Counted from the stretch's first letter, positions 54,437 through 63,357 are shown. The stretch is DNA of 64,000 nt from Bacteroides bouchesdurhonensis (GCF_900155865.1 NZ_LT707006.1:2768577-2832576), one strand, 5' to 3'. Made by a program: numbers and translations. Notes: a model not told the origin generated them from the sequence alone.

Positions 54437-54474
54437 TACTAAATTATTGATTAACCTTTTAAACTAGTAAAGTT

Positions 54475-54855
54475 ATGGCAGAAAAGACTAGATATTCGGA
54501 TGCGGAACTCGAGGAATTCCGTGCCATTATTATGGAGAAGTTGGAATTGGCTCAACGTGATTATGATCAGTTGAAGATGAGTTTGATGGGATTGGATGGT
54601 AATGATACCGACGATACATCTCCTACATATAAAGTTCTTGAAGAAGGAGCAAATACGCTTTCCAAAGAAGAAACAACTCGTTTGGCGCAACGTCAACTAA
54701 AGTTCATTCAAGGATTGCAAGCTGCTTTAGTGCGTATTGAGAATAAGACGTATGGCATTTGCCGTGAAACCGGAAAGTTAATTCCTGCCGAACGATTGCG
54801 TGCTGTTCCTCATGCAACGTTAAGTATCGAAGCAAAGAACAGTGGTAAGAAATAA
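54475..54855 (+). CDS. TraR/DksA-family protein with degenerate zinc site
   Basis: 126 residues: an N-terminal coiled-coil (DAELEEFRAIIMEKLELAQRDYDQL) and a C-terminal DksA-like part, YGICRETGKLIPAERLRAVPHATLSIEAK. Of the four zinc cysteines only one remains (in GIC); the others are Thr/Ser/Ile or missing. DksA proteins enter the RNA polymerase secondary channel to modify initiation. This form, common in Bacteroidota as far as I know, should fold without zinc. It is 38 bp after ileS. Confidence 0.87.
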   Translation: MAEKTRYSDAELEEFRAIIMEKLELAQRDYDQLKMSLMGLDGNDTDDTSPTYKVLEEGANTLSKEETTRLAQRQLKFIQGLQAALVRIENKTYGICRETGKLIPAERLRAVPHATLSIEAKNSGKK

Positions 54856-54878
54856 TAGTTAGCTACAAGCTACTAGTG

Positions 54879-54928
54879 ACGAGCTACAAGTAGCTGCGCA
54901 ATATTTTCGCACGGCACTTGTAGCTCGT
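54879..54928 (+). terminator. hairpin between the DksA-like gene and lspA
   Basis: ACGAGCTACAAGT (54879-54891) pairs perfectly with ACTTGTAGCTCGT (54916-54928), with TGCG/CGCA continuing inward. TATTTTTAATTTT follows. AGCTACAAG is also repeated just upstream at 54861-54869. Could be a terminator or attenuator within the operon. Confidence 0.6.
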
Positions 54929-54951
54929 TATTTTTAATTTTAGACAGACAA

Positions 54952-55605
54952 ATGAAGAAACTACTTACAAAAGGGAGGATTGCTCTGCTTGTTATCTTTT
55001 CTGTATTGATTATCGATCAAGTTATTAAAATATGGATCAAAACACACATGTATTGGCATGAAAGTATACATGTGACAGATTGGTTTTATATTTATTTCAC
55101 CGAAAACAACGGAATGGCTTTCGGAATGGAAATATTTGGAAAACTTTTTCTCACCACTTTCCGTATTGTGGCGGTTGGCTTGATTGGTTGGTATCTTTAT
55201 AAAATCATAAAGAAAGGTTTCAAAACAGGTTATATTATCTGTGTATCTCTGATCTTGACAGGGGCTTTGGGGAATATTATCGATAGTGTATTTTATGGAG
55301 TAATATTCAACGAAAGTACGCATTCGCAGATTGCCAGTTTTATGCCTGAAGGGGGAGGATATTCTACTTGGTTCTACGGAAAAGTAGTAGATATGTTTTA
55401 TTTCCCGATAATTGATACAAATTGGCCGACATGGATGCCGTTTGTAGGCGGAGAGCATTTTATTTTCTTTAGTCCAATCTTTAATTTTGCAGACGCCGCT
55501 ATTAGCTGCGGTATTATTGCTTTATTACTTTTTTATAGTAAATATCTGAATGAATCTTACCATTCATTGGATAATAAAAAGGAAAATGTGGATCATGAAA
55601 AATAG
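54952..55605 (+). CDS. lspA: lipoprotein signal peptidase (signal peptidase II)
   Basis: 217 residues with four membrane helices, longer than the E. coli enzyme (164). The aspartyl-protease motifs are present: IIDQVIKIW, YFTENNGMAFGM, GALGNIIDSVFYG with the first catalytic Asp and FNFADAAISCG with the second. The extra length is an inserted loop between the last helices (about 120-170), seen in Bacteroidota. Cleaves the signal peptide of prolipoproteins such as the one encoded by the next gene, which it overlaps by 11 bp. Confidence 0.95.
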   Translation: MKKLLTKGRIALLVIFSVLIIDQVIKIWIKTHMYWHESIHVTDWFYIYFTENNGMAFGMEIFGKLFLTTFRIVAVGLIGWYLYKIIKKGFKTGYIICVSLILTGALGNIIDSVFYGVIFNESTHSQIASFMPEGGGYSTWFYGKVVDMFYFPIIDTNWPTWMPFVGGEHFIFFSPIFNFADAAISCGIIALLLFYSKYLNESYHSLDNKKENVDHEK

Positions 55606-56674
55606 ATTTCGATTTCATCTGTGTTGCATCTGTATGTTCGCGCTGGCGATTGCTGGATGTAAAGTGAAAAGACCCGATGATGTCATTCCGGAATCAAAGA
55701 TGGAAGATATATTGTATGATTATCATATAGCAAAAGCTATGGGAGAAAATTTGCCTTATAATGAAAATTATAAGAAGTCTCTTTATATCGATGCTGTTTT
55801 TAAGAAATACGGTACTACAGAAGCTGTGTTTGATTCATCAATGGTTTGGTATACACGTAATACAGAGGTTTTATCGAAAGTCTATGAAAAGGTGAAAAAC
55901 CGTTTGAAGAGTGAACAAGAGACTATAGGGGATTTGATTGCCAAACGCGATAAAAAGCCCAAAATGACAAGGAATGGTGATAGCATTGATGTTTGGCCTT
56001 GGCAACGTATGATACGTCTGACAGGTGAGAGGATGAATAACCGCTATTCATTTGTTTTGCCGACAGACTCGAATTACAAAGATCGTGATACATTGGTATG
56101 GGAGGTACGTTATAGCTTTTTGGAACCGGTGCTTGCTGATTCTTTGAGAGCAACGACAATGGCTTTACAAGTAATATATGAAAAGGATACAGTTAGTCAT
56201 TGGAAAACATTCACCTCTCCGGGTGTTCAGCAAATTCGTTTGTATGCTGATACATTAGGTGGCATGAAGGAGATAAAAGGTTTTATTTTCTATTCGGTGG
56301 TAGATAGCTTGAAAAGTGGTGTACTATTGGCTGATCGTTTTGTTATGACTCGTTATCACTGTAAAGATACACTTTCGTTTGTTGTGCGTGATTCTCTGAA
56401 TAAGATGGAAGCTCTAACAGCGGATTCTTTGAAGAAAATTTCTGCTACTAAAGAGAAAAAGGATTCTCTAAGGACTGAAGAGGGAATGAAGGATGACAAT
56501 CAGCGTTTAACCCCGGAAGAAATGAATCGTCGCCGGTCGGGATCTCGCCCGGAAAAGAAACCGGAACAAATTGAAGTGGAACAGCATATTCAACAAGAAC
56601 GGATAGAGCAGAGAAGAGAACGCCAGATAAATCAGCGCAGACAGCAGCAGAGGCGCAAACAGGCTACTCATTAA
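55595..56674 (+). CDS. DUF4296-type lipoprotein
   Basis: 359 residues from the ATG at 55595, inside the end of lspA; a start 45 bp further upstream would put 15 codons before the signal peptide. Lipobox LAIAGC (Cys about 22). DUF4296 signature VIPESKMEDILYDYHIAKAM follows. The C-terminal third is rich in Lys, Glu, Gln and Arg (RRQQQRRKQ at the very end). Probably anchored in a membrane facing the periplasm. Role unknown. Confidence 0.85.
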   Translation: MKNRFRFHLCCICMFALAIAGCKVKRPDDVIPESKMEDILYDYHIAKAMGENLPYNENYKKSLYIDAVFKKYGTTEAVFDSSMVWYTRNTEVLSKVYEKVKNRLKSEQETIGDLIAKRDKKPKMTRNGDSIDVWPWQRMIRLTGERMNNRYSFVLPTDSNYKDRDTLVWEVRYSFLEPVLADSLRATTMALQVIYEKDTVSHWKTFTSPGVQQIRLYADTLGGMKEIKGFIFYSVVDSLKSGVLLADRFVMTRYHCKDTLSFVVRDSLNKMEALTADSLKKISATKEKKDSLRTEEGMKDDNQRLTPEEMNRRRSGSRPEKKPEQIEVEQHIQQERIEQRRERQINQRRQQQRRKQATH

Positions 56675-56678
56675 TTGT

Positions 56679-57056
56679 ATGAAACGTTTTGCAGCTCATT
56701 ATTTGTTTTTGCCGGGTATTGGTTTTATTAAACAACATGTGGTAGAGATCGTTGAAGGAGGAAGTGTTCAGAGCATTTTTCCATTAACTGAGGAAATAGA
56801 ATCTGTTGAATGGTTACCGGGAGTAATAGCATTGCTTTCCACAAATGAAATAAAAAACATTGGGATGATTTTTACAAACATCCCAATGTTTGAATCCAAT
56901 CTTCCCAATGTTTCAAATCAATCTTCCCAATGTTTTTTAAAGGTATTTGAGGAGTCATTACAGAAGAGTAAAACTCTGTATCCTTGTTTATTTTATCCTT
57001 TCGATTTTATTTCCATGCAGCCTGTCGCCGAAACTCAGCACAGATTACTGCGGTAG
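56679..57056 (+). CDS. small unknown protein with repeat-derived C-terminus
   Basis: 125 residues, 4 bp after the lipoprotein gene. The first 60 residues look like a real protein (LFLPGIGFIKQHVVEIVEGG, SIFPLTEEIESVEWLPGVIALL). From about residue 60 the frame runs through an inverted and direct repeat (56856-56935) and overlaps the 3' end of the convergent methyltransferase gene by 50 bp. The original C-terminus may have been replaced by a repeat insertion. Not recognised. Confidence 0.5.
   Translation: MKRFAAHYLFLPGIGFIKQHVVEIVEGGSVQSIFPLTEEIESVEWLPGVIALLSTNEIKNIGMIFTNIPMFESNLPNVSNQSSQCFLKVFEESLQKSKTLYPCLFYPFDFISMQPVAETQHRLLR
56856..56935. repeat. CCCAATGTT inverted and direct repeats
   Basis: AACATTGGGATG (56856-56867) pairs perfectly with CATCCCAATGTT (56879-56890), an 11-nt loop between. 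TTCCCAATGTTT then recurs at 56902-56913 and 56924-56935 (22-bp spacing), followed by more T. It may act as a terminator for the ileS-lspA operon despite lying in a reading frame. Confidence 0.7.
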
Positions 57057-57774
57057 CAATTGCTACATTAAGTGATTCCGAAGTTTCCTGGCCTTGTGGG
57101 TAATTGGGAATATATAGTTTCCGGTTAATCAAAGATTCCACTTCTTTTCCTATTCCGTTACCTTCGTTGCCCATTACAATAAGTCCATTGGTGGTTAATG
57201 GTTGTTCGTACATATTTTTTCCGTTCAGGAATGTTCCGAATATTGGTGTATCGTCTCCAAGGGAACTGATAAAATCTGGTAGGGGAGTATAATACACTTT
57301 CACTCTGGCAATTCCTCCCATGGTGGCTTGTATGGTTTTGGGGTTGTATACATCTACTGTGTTTGTTGAACAGATAATATGTTCGATGCCAAACCAATCT
57401 GCTAAACGGATAATTGTCCCGAGGTTACCGGGATCCTGTACGTCATCCAGAGCCAGACAAAGTGATTGGTGAACAATCTCCGGATTTAATTTATATTGTG
57501 GTTGTTCGAAAACAGCAAGTACTTGTTGTGGAGTTTTCAATAGACTGGCACGGGAAAGTTCTTCTTGTGAGACCTCTATGATTTCATGTGCTTTACATTC
57601 CGGGTGGCTTTGTAGCCAAGAACTTGTAGCAGCCAAAAAGCGACAAGGAAAATATCCAAGCAAATCACTAACTAGCTTGGGACCTTCTGCCAGAAACACT
57701 TGTTCTTCTTTACGTATCTTTTTTAGTTCCAACGAGTGGATATATTTGATTTTGTTCTTGCTTAGTGATGCCAT
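57007..57774 (-). CDS. SpoU-family RNA methyltransferase
   Basis: 255 residues. N-terminal substrate-binding domain (KIKYIHSLELKKIRKEEQVFLAEGPKLVSDLL) and the SPOUT knot with LALDDVQDPGNLGTIIRLADWFG, VMGNEGNGIG and the closing motif IPNYPQGQETSESLNVAIATAVI. Uses SAM to 2'-O-methylate rRNA or tRNA; the target base cannot be told. Own promoter; convergent with the ileS operon. Confidence 0.93.
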   Translation of the reverse strand: MASLSKNKIKYIHSLELKKIRKEEQVFLAEGPKLVSDLLGYFPCRFLAATSSWLQSHPECKAHEIIEVSQEELSRASLLKTPQQVLAVFEQPQYKLNPEIVHQSLCLALDDVQDPGNLGTIIRLADWFGIEHIICSTNTVDVYNPKTIQATMGGIARVKVYYTPLPDFISSLGDDTPIFGTFLNGKNMYEQPLTTNGLIVMGNEGNGIGKEVESLINRKLYIPNYPQGQETSESLNVAIATAVICAEFRRQAAWK

Positions 57775-57791
57775 ATAATTGATATTTTGGA

Positions 57792-57799
57792 CAAAGCTA
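57792..57799 (-). promoter_or_regulatory. -7 box of the SpoU methyltransferase gene
   Basis: Read leftward TAGCTTTG, exact match, 18 bp before the start codon. Confidence 0.5.
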
Positions 57800-57893
57800 T
57801 AAAGATATTTCCAATTAATCGGTTATTATTTCTATTTTTTCCTGATAATTATTCAGTCTATTAACAATTATTGTACAAATAAAAACATACTAT

Positions 57894-57915
57894 CTACTTA
57901 ATTTTAGTAGATTTG
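57894..57915 (+). promoter_or_regulatory. -7 box and candidate BlaI operator
   Basis: -7 box TAGATTTG at 57908-57915, overlapped on its upstream side by the dyad CTACT-7 bp-AGTAG (57894-57910). A further AGTAG follows at 57927-57931. BlaI/MecI regulators bind such dyads over their own promoter. Operator identity is inference. Confidence 0.45.
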
Positions 57916-57958
57916 CTTAAAAATAGTAGTTTGATATTCAATATAAAATAGAAGTTGT

Positions 57959-58321
57959 ATGGAAAGATTGACGCAACAAGAAGAAGAAGTAATGATTTAC
58001 TTTTGGAGAATGGGACCAAGTTTTATCCGAGAGGTCGTTAATGAAATGCCGGATCCAAAACCTCCTTATACGAGTGTAGCTTCAGTCGTTCGTAATTTAG
58101 AGAAGAAGAAGTATTTGTCGCCATTCAAATTAGGAAATTCTATTCAATACCATTCATTGGTGAAAGAAAGCGATTATAAACGTAACTTTTTGAATGGGAT
58201 AGTAACCAACTATTTTACCGGTTCGTATAAAGAAATGGTTTCATTTTTTGTCCGAGATCGAAAGATCGGTAAAAAGGAGCTTGAAGAATTGATGAAAATA
58301 ATAGAAAATGAGGAATCATAA
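57959..58321 (+). CDS. BlaI/MecI/CopY-family repressor
   Basis: 120 residues. Winged-helix family pattern: RLTQQEEEVMIYFWRMGPSFIREVVNEM, PPYTSVASVVRNLEKKKYLSPFKLGN and a C-terminal dimer region. In the classical systems the repressor is cleaved when the membrane metallopeptidase partner is activated. The partner gene follows 11 bp downstream. Confidence 0.93.
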   Translation: MERLTQQEEEVMIYFWRMGPSFIREVVNEMPDPKPPYTSVASVVRNLEKKKYLSPFKLGNSIQYHSLVKESDYKRNFLNGIVTNYFTGSYKEMVSFFVRDRKIGKKELEELMKIIENEES

Positions 58322-58332
58322 ACTGAATATGT

Positions 58333-59676
58333 ATGGAATCTTTTGCAATTTATTTAATAAAAGTCAATGTTGCACTGATTGTATTATATACTTTCTATAA
58401 GTTGTCTTTTAGTAAGGATACATTTTTCAGATTGAGACGGATGATGTTACTATTAATATGTGTGACTTCATTTGTTTATCCTTTTATTGATTTTCCGGTT
58501 TGGGCTGATTGGGGTAATCATCCAGTGGGAGAAACACTTGCAGTTGTTTATGCAAAAATTCTGCCAGAAGTTTCGGTTCATGCATTCAGTACTTTTTCTG
58601 GTGCCGACAATACACGTTGGACGGTTGATACTTATTTATGGATGATATACGGAATAGGGATTGCTCTACTGATACTACGTACCACATTAGAGATGTTCAA
58701 AATGCATACTTTATTACTTCGCTCTAGTCATTGCTTTTTGAATGGTACGTATGTATATCAAACGGTAGAAATAGATGAACCATATTCATTTTTTCATTGG
58801 ATATTCATTAACCCGGCACGACATTCGGATAAAGAGATCAGTGAGATATTGATACATGAGCGTACACATATGCGCGAGTTTCATTCATTGGATATTCTAT
58901 TGGCTCAATTGATAATTATATTATGTTGGTTTAATCCGTTTGCATGGTTGATACGTAGCGAAATCCGTATGAATCATGAGTACCTGGCAGATAAACAAGT
59001 AATAACTTTAGGGCATGATAAAAAGTCTTATCAATACCATTTATTAGGAATGGAACATTCATCATTGGCTGCAGCAAACATATATAATAATTTTAGTGTA
59101 TTACCTTTAAAAAAACGAATTATGATGTTGAATAAAAAACGAACCAGTAACATCATGTTAAGTAAATATCTGATGTTTATACCAGTAGTTGCATTATTGG
59201 TGCTTTTCAGTAATTGTGCAAATAAAGCAGAAAGCGGTGCGTCTAATGGTGAAGTAAAAAAGGATTCTTCGGCAGTGGTTAAGATTGATGATCGTAACCA
59301 TGATACGAAAGAAATGGCAGAAATGAGTAAGGTAAAAGCTGATGAAGTGAAAAACGATTCCACTATTCATGATATTGTAGAAAATATGCCGGTTTTTCCG
59401 GGTGGACAGTCAGCTCTTTTGGCTTATTTAAGTGAAGAGATTGAGTATCCGACCATCGCAAAGGAAAAGCGTGTTCAAGGACGTGTTATCGTAGAATTTG
59501 TAGTTGGTAAGGATGGTTCTATTTCAGAGGCAAAAATTGTACGTAGTGTTGATCCGTATCTGGATAAAGAGGCTCTTCGTGTAATTAATAAAATGCCTAA
59601 ATGGGAACCGGGTACTAATAAAGGGAAACCAGTGAATGTTAAATTTACAGTTCCTGTCACGTTCAGACTTAGATGA
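58333..59676 (+). CDS. BlaR1-like M56 metallopeptidase with TonB C-terminal domain
   Basis: 447 residues. Four membrane helices with the M56 zinc motif HERTHMREFHSLD (HExxH at 175-179) and a distal zinc-ligand region EIRMNHEYLADKQV. After a last helix (about 285-305) comes a polar linker and a TonB C-terminal domain: FPGGQSALLAYLSEEIEYP, GRVIVEFVVGKDGSI, VRSVDPYLDKEALRVI and KFTVPVTFRL. No penicillin-sensor domain is present. So it may sense something at the envelope, relay to BlaI, and contact a TonB partner. The frame and partner gene are intact. Confidence 0.9.
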   Translation: MESFAIYLIKVNVALIVLYTFYKLSFSKDTFFRLRRMMLLLICVTSFVYPFIDFPVWADWGNHPVGETLAVVYAKILPEVSVHAFSTFSGADNTRWTVDTYLWMIYGIGIALLILRTTLEMFKMHTLLLRSSHCFLNGTYVYQTVEIDEPYSFFHWIFINPARHSDKEISEILIHERTHMREFHSLDILLAQLIIILCWFNPFAWLIRSEIRMNHEYLADKQVITLGHDKKSYQYHLLGMEHSSLAAANIYNNFSVLPLKKRIMMLNKKRTSNIMLSKYLMFIPVVALLVLFSNCANKAESGASNGEVKKDSSAVVKIDDRNHDTKEMAEMSKVKADEVKNDSTIHDIVENMPVFPGGQSALLAYLSEEIEYPTIAKEKRVQGRVIVEFVVGKDGSISEAKIVRSVDPYLDKEALRVINKMPKWEPGTNKGKPVNVKFTVPVTFRLR

Positions 59677-59705
59677 TTGAATTCTGTTAGAAATCTTTCT
59701 TCTTA

Positions 59706-59779
59706 CCACAGTTTGCGGAAATTATCACGGACATGTTATGAGTCATATATTATTGTTGTGAAAATTTCCGCAACTGTGG
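59706..59779. repeat. 22-bp imperfect inverted repeat
   Basis: 59706-59728 and 59758-59779 are inverse complements with one indel and one mismatch (CCACAGTTTGCGGAAATT against AATTTCCGCAACTGTGG), 29 bp apart. No U-run. It lies between the M56 gene and the Omp85 gene and may act as a processing or termination hairpin. Confidence 0.6.
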
Positions 59780-59842
59780 CGAAAAGTACATTTTAAATGT
59801 CATTTATCGTTTTGATAATTTCCCCGAACGGAAAATATGCTC

Positions 59843-59850
59843 TATCTTTG
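59843..59850 (+). promoter_or_regulatory. -7 box of the TamL-like gene
   Basis: TATCTTTG, exact match, 35 bp before the start codon. Confidence 0.55.
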
Positions 59851-59885
59851 CCATACATTTTACTTCAGGTTTATAGAGATACCGT

Positions 59886-62198
59886 ATGAGGAAAGGATTT
59901 CATGGCTTATTTACTTGTGCTATTATTATCTTGTTGCTAGCTTCGTGTACTGCTACGAAGTATGTGCCGGATGGCTCTTATCTGTTGGATGAAGTCAAAA
60001 TCCATACAGATAATAAAAATGTTCGTCCTTCATCCCTGAAAATGTATGTACGTCAGAATTCCAATGCTAAATGGTTTAGTCTCATTAAAACACAGCTTTA
60101 TGTTTATAACCTTTCGGGACGTGATTCAACTAAATGGGGAAATAAGTTTCTGAGAAGAATAGGTGATGCTCCTGTTATATATAATGAGGGTGAAGCTCTT
60201 CGTTCTCAGGAGGAAATTATGAAAGCAGTGCATAATATGGGCTATATGGCTGCTACCGTAAAAAGATCAACAAAAAAAAAGAAAAAGAAGATCAAATTAC
60301 TGTATGATGTAACGGTTGGTGAGCCTTATATTATTCAATCTTTAAAACTCGATATACATGATACTAAAATAGATTCTATTTTAAGACAGGACTCAGTGAA
60401 GAGTTTATTAAGAGAGGGAATGATATTTGATGTAAATGTATTGGATGCAGAAAGGCAACGTATAACTAATAAGCTACTTCAAAACGGTTATTATAAGTTT
60501 AATAAAGATTATATCGGTTATACGGCAGACACTGTCCGCAATACTTATAATGTAGATTTAACTTTGCATTTACGTGCGTATAGAGCTCATGAAAATGATT
60601 CTGCCGAAGCGCATAAACAATACCAGATCAATAAGATAAATTTTATAACAGACTATGATGTATTGCAGTCGTCAGCATTAAGTAGTATTAATATAAATGA
60701 TTCTATTCATTATAAAGGATTTCCTATATATTATAAAGATAAACTTTATTTGCGTCCTAAAGTGTTGACGGATAATCTTCGTTTTGCATCCGGTGATTTA
60801 TATAAAGAAGAAGATGTACAGCAAACTTATTCTAGTTTTGGTCGCTTGTCTGCATTAAAATATACGAATATTCGTTTTATAGAGACTCAGGTAGGTGATA
60901 CGGCAAAACTTAACTGTTATGTAATGCTGACCAAAAGCAAACATAAATCTATTGCTTTTGAAGTGGAAGGGACGAATTCAGCTGGCGACTTGGGAGCAGC
61001 AGCTTCTGTTTCTTTTCAGAATCGGAACTTGTTTCATGGGTCGGAAACTTTTATGGTCAAGTTTCGTGGAGCTTACGAAGTTATTTCCGGACTTCAGGCA
61101 GGATACTCAAATAATAATTATACAGAATTTGGGGTAGAAACAAGTATCAATTTCCCGAATTTTCTATTTCCATTTGTGTCTTCTGACTTTAAGCGTAGAA
61201 TTAGGGCTACGACGGAGTTTGGATTACAATACAATTACCAGCTGCGCCCTGAATTCTTGCGTACAATGGCTTCTGCATCATGGAGCTACAAGTGGTCTCA
61301 ACGTCTGAAAATTCAGCATAAGATTGATTTGATTAATATCGGTTTTCTTTATTTGCCACGTATTTCTCCTAAATTTAGAGAAGATTATATCAATAAAGGA
61401 CAAAATGATATTTTCCAATATAATTATCAGGACCGACTGATTATTAATATGGGGTATAGTTATCATTACAATAGTACAGGAGGTTCTATTGTGAATAATA
61501 CAATATCATCCGATTCTTATTCTATACGTTTCAATTTCGAATCGGCAGGAAATATTATGTATGCTTTATCTAAAGCGACAAATATCCGCAAGAATGATAA
61601 TGGTGAATACGCTATTTTAGGAATCCCTTATGCACAATATGTCAAAGGTGAATTTGATTTTGCTAAAAATATAAGAATTGATCATCGTAACTCATTGGCT
61701 TTTCATGCAGGTATAGGGGTGGCTGTACCTTATGGAAATGCAAAGACGATTCCATTTGAGAAGCAATACTTTTCCGGTGGTGCCAATAGTGTACGTGGAT
61801 GGTCGGTTCGTGATCTGGGACCAGGTTCTTTTGCAGGAAAAGGAAGCTTAATGGATCAGTCGGGAGATATTAAATTAGATGCCAGCATTGAGTATCGCAG
61901 TAAGCTGTTTTGGAAATTTCAGGGCGCGTTGTTTATTGATGCTGGTAATATTTGGACTATTCGTGATTATGCTAATCAACCAGGAGGAGTCTTCAAATTT
62001 AGTAGATTCTATAAGCAGATAGCTGTGGCATATGGCTTGGGACTTCGTTTAGATTTGGATTTCTTTATTCTCCGTTTTGATGGAGGTATGAAAGCTATAA
62101 ATCCAGCTTATGAGACTAAAAAGGAACATTATCCGATCATTAATCCTAAGTTTAGTCGTGACTTTGCTTTCCATTTTGCGGTAGGATATCCTTTCTGA
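59886..62198 (+). CDS. TamL-like Omp85 outer-membrane lipoprotein
   Basis: 770 residues. A signal peptide with lipobox LLLASC (Cys 21) is followed by a POTRA-containing periplasmic half (GDAPVIYNEGEALRSQEEIM, YDVTVGEPYIIQSL) and a C-terminal beta-barrel of the BamA/TamA type. The Omp85 motif SGGANSVRGW (about 635-644) and the final strand FAFHFAVGYPF are present. In Bacteroidota a lipidated TamA homologue (TamL) is thought to work with a TamB-like protein in outer-membrane assembly; no tamB is in the window. Confidence 0.9.
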   Translation: MRKGFHGLFTCAIIILLLASCTATKYVPDGSYLLDEVKIHTDNKNVRPSSLKMYVRQNSNAKWFSLIKTQLYVYNLSGRDSTKWGNKFLRRIGDAPVIYNEGEALRSQEEIMKAVHNMGYMAATVKRSTKKKKKKIKLLYDVTVGEPYIIQSLKLDIHDTKIDSILRQDSVKSLLREGMIFDVNVLDAERQRITNKLLQNGYYKFNKDYIGYTADTVRNTYNVDLTLHLRAYRAHENDSAEAHKQYQINKINFITDYDVLQSSALSSININDSIHYKGFPIYYKDKLYLRPKVLTDNLRFASGDLYKEEDVQQTYSSFGRLSALKYTNIRFIETQVGDTAKLNCYVMLTKSKHKSIAFEVEGTNSAGDLGAAASVSFQNRNLFHGSETFMVKFRGAYEVISGLQAGYSNNNYTEFGVETSINFPNFLFPFVSSDFKRRIRATTEFGLQYNYQLRPEFLRTMASASWSYKWSQRLKIQHKIDLINIGFLYLPRISPKFREDYINKGQNDIFQYNYQDRLIINMGYSYHYNSTGGSIVNNTISSDSYSIRFNFESAGNIMYALSKATNIRKNDNGEYAILGIPYAQYVKGEFDFAKNIRIDHRNSLAFHAGIGVAVPYGNAKTIPFEKQYFSGGANSVRGWSVRDLGPGSFAGKGSLMDQSGDIKLDASIEYRSKLFWKFQGALFIDAGNIWTIRDYANQPGGVFKFSRFYKQIAVAYGLGLRLDLDFFILRFDGGMKAINPAYETKKEHYPIINPKFSRDFAFHFAVGYPF

Positions 62199-62201
62199 TA
62201 C

Positions 62202-62239
62202 AAAAAAGAGATGAAACGTGAATGTTCATCTCTTTTTTT
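62202..62239. terminator. bidirectional terminator between TamL and DUF3332 genes
   Basis: AGAGATGAA/TTCATCTCT, 9-bp stem and 9-nt loop, T-run on the plus side and A-run on the other, so it can serve both convergent genes. Confidence 0.85.
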
Positions 62240-62258
62240 GTATTTGTGTTTTTAGTTC

Positions 62259-62813
62259 TTAGCGAGCTGCAAAAAACATAGGATTACTTGTTGTAGCCTG
62301 ACGAGCTGCAATCATACCTTGAGCATCAAGGGTTACATTCATTCTTTCGCCATTCGGCATGAACATATCAGCAGTACCGTCATTGTTCATTTTAACTAGA
62401 GGAGCAGTTTCACCATTGGCAACTACATTCCAAGTGTTAGTTGCTTGATCATAGATCAAATCCATAGAAGCAGTTTCGCCTTCTTTACTAATGGAATAAC
62501 CATTTTCGAGTGTTTTTACCATGTAGTTTCCATTTTCTCCTTTCACCTTTTTCACGTCTCCTACATTAGCCATCGGATTGGTACCACTCCAGAATTCGAT
62601 AGAGTTGATTACTAAAGCATCGGCTAGATAAGCTACACCGTAAACAGGAATGATGTTGAATGCCAAAAATACAAGTTCATTTACAAATTTGGTTCCAACA
62701 GATTGGTTCCAAGAAGTCAGACGATTAAATAAACCGAATGAACCTACACAGGAACTGAATAGTATACTTCCACTCAGTACAACTGCTACTAATGTTAGTC
62801 TGTTTCTTTTCAT
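62259..62813 (-). CDS. DUF3332-type lipoprotein
   Basis: 184 residues. Lipobox ILFSSC (Cys about 22), then VGSFGLFNRLTSWNQSVGTKFVNELVFLAFNIIPVYGVAYLADALV, the family's hydrophobic segment, and a C-terminal beta-rich half. Envelope protein of unknown role. Own -7 box at 62870-62877 (read leftward TATATTTG). Confidence 0.85.
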   Translation of the reverse strand: MKRNRLTLVAVVLSGSILFSSCVGSFGLFNRLTSWNQSVGTKFVNELVFLAFNIIPVYGVAYLADALVINSIEFWSGTNPMANVGDVKKVKGENGNYMVKTLENGYSISKEGETASMDLIYDQATNTWNVVANGETAPLVKMNNDGTADMFMPNGERMNVTLDAQGMIAARQATTSNPMFFAAR

Positions 62814-62869
62814 AACTTAACAAATTCTGATTAATAAATAATGTTACTATTATATTTCTTAATTGAATG

Positions 62870-62877
62870 CAAATATA
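62870..62877 (-). promoter_or_regulatory. -7 box of the DUF3332 gene
   Basis: Read leftward TATATTTG, exact match, 57 bp before the start codon. Confidence 0.4.
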
Positions 62878-62919
62878 ATATTTTTTAATCAGCTTAAGTT
62901 ATGAATTCTCTTTTTTGTT

Positions 62920-63357
62920 TTATTTCATTTTCCTTTTTATTAATTGATTTCCAATAAAATAATCAATAGAAAAATTACCAGGTCCTGCAATATACATGAG
63001 TATAAAGACTACTAAGTAAATGAATGCTAACTCTTTTACTACAAAGACATCATTGGCATGAATCACAAAGAAAGCGACGGACATTGTAAAGATCATTGGA
63101 ATCATAGCTAGTCTATATAAAAAACCAATGATGAACCCCATTGAACATACAAGTTCTCCAAAAATGGCTAATCCGAGAGATAAGGGACTTCCTATACCTA
63201 GAGGATCAGGAAAAGTCATCGAAAGTTCCTGAAAATTACTCCATTTCTGAATGCCATGATTCATTAGTAAAATTCCGAATATAATTCGGACTGCCAATAG
63301 GAACAAAGATACTTTAGTTGTATTTGGCTTAGTAGGGAATAAAAAATTGTAAACCAT
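62920..63357 (-). CDS. DoxX-family membrane protein
   Basis: 145 residues with four membrane helices. DoxX pattern: LLAVRIIFGILLMNHGIQKWSNF, then GSPLSLGLAIFGELVCSMGFIIGFLYRLAMIPM and a last hydrophobic pair. Inner membrane, presumed oxidoreductase-related; precise role unknown. It stands between DUF3332 and NlpE-like genes in the same direction but with gaps of more than 100 bp. Confidence 0.87.
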   Translation of the reverse strand: MVYNFLFPTKPNTTKVSLFLLAVRIIFGILLMNHGIQKWSNFQELSMTFPDPLGIGSPLSLGLAIFGELVCSMGFIIGFLYRLAMIPMIFTMSVAFFVIHANDVFVVKELAFIYLVVFILMYIAGPGNFSIDYFIGNQLIKRKMK

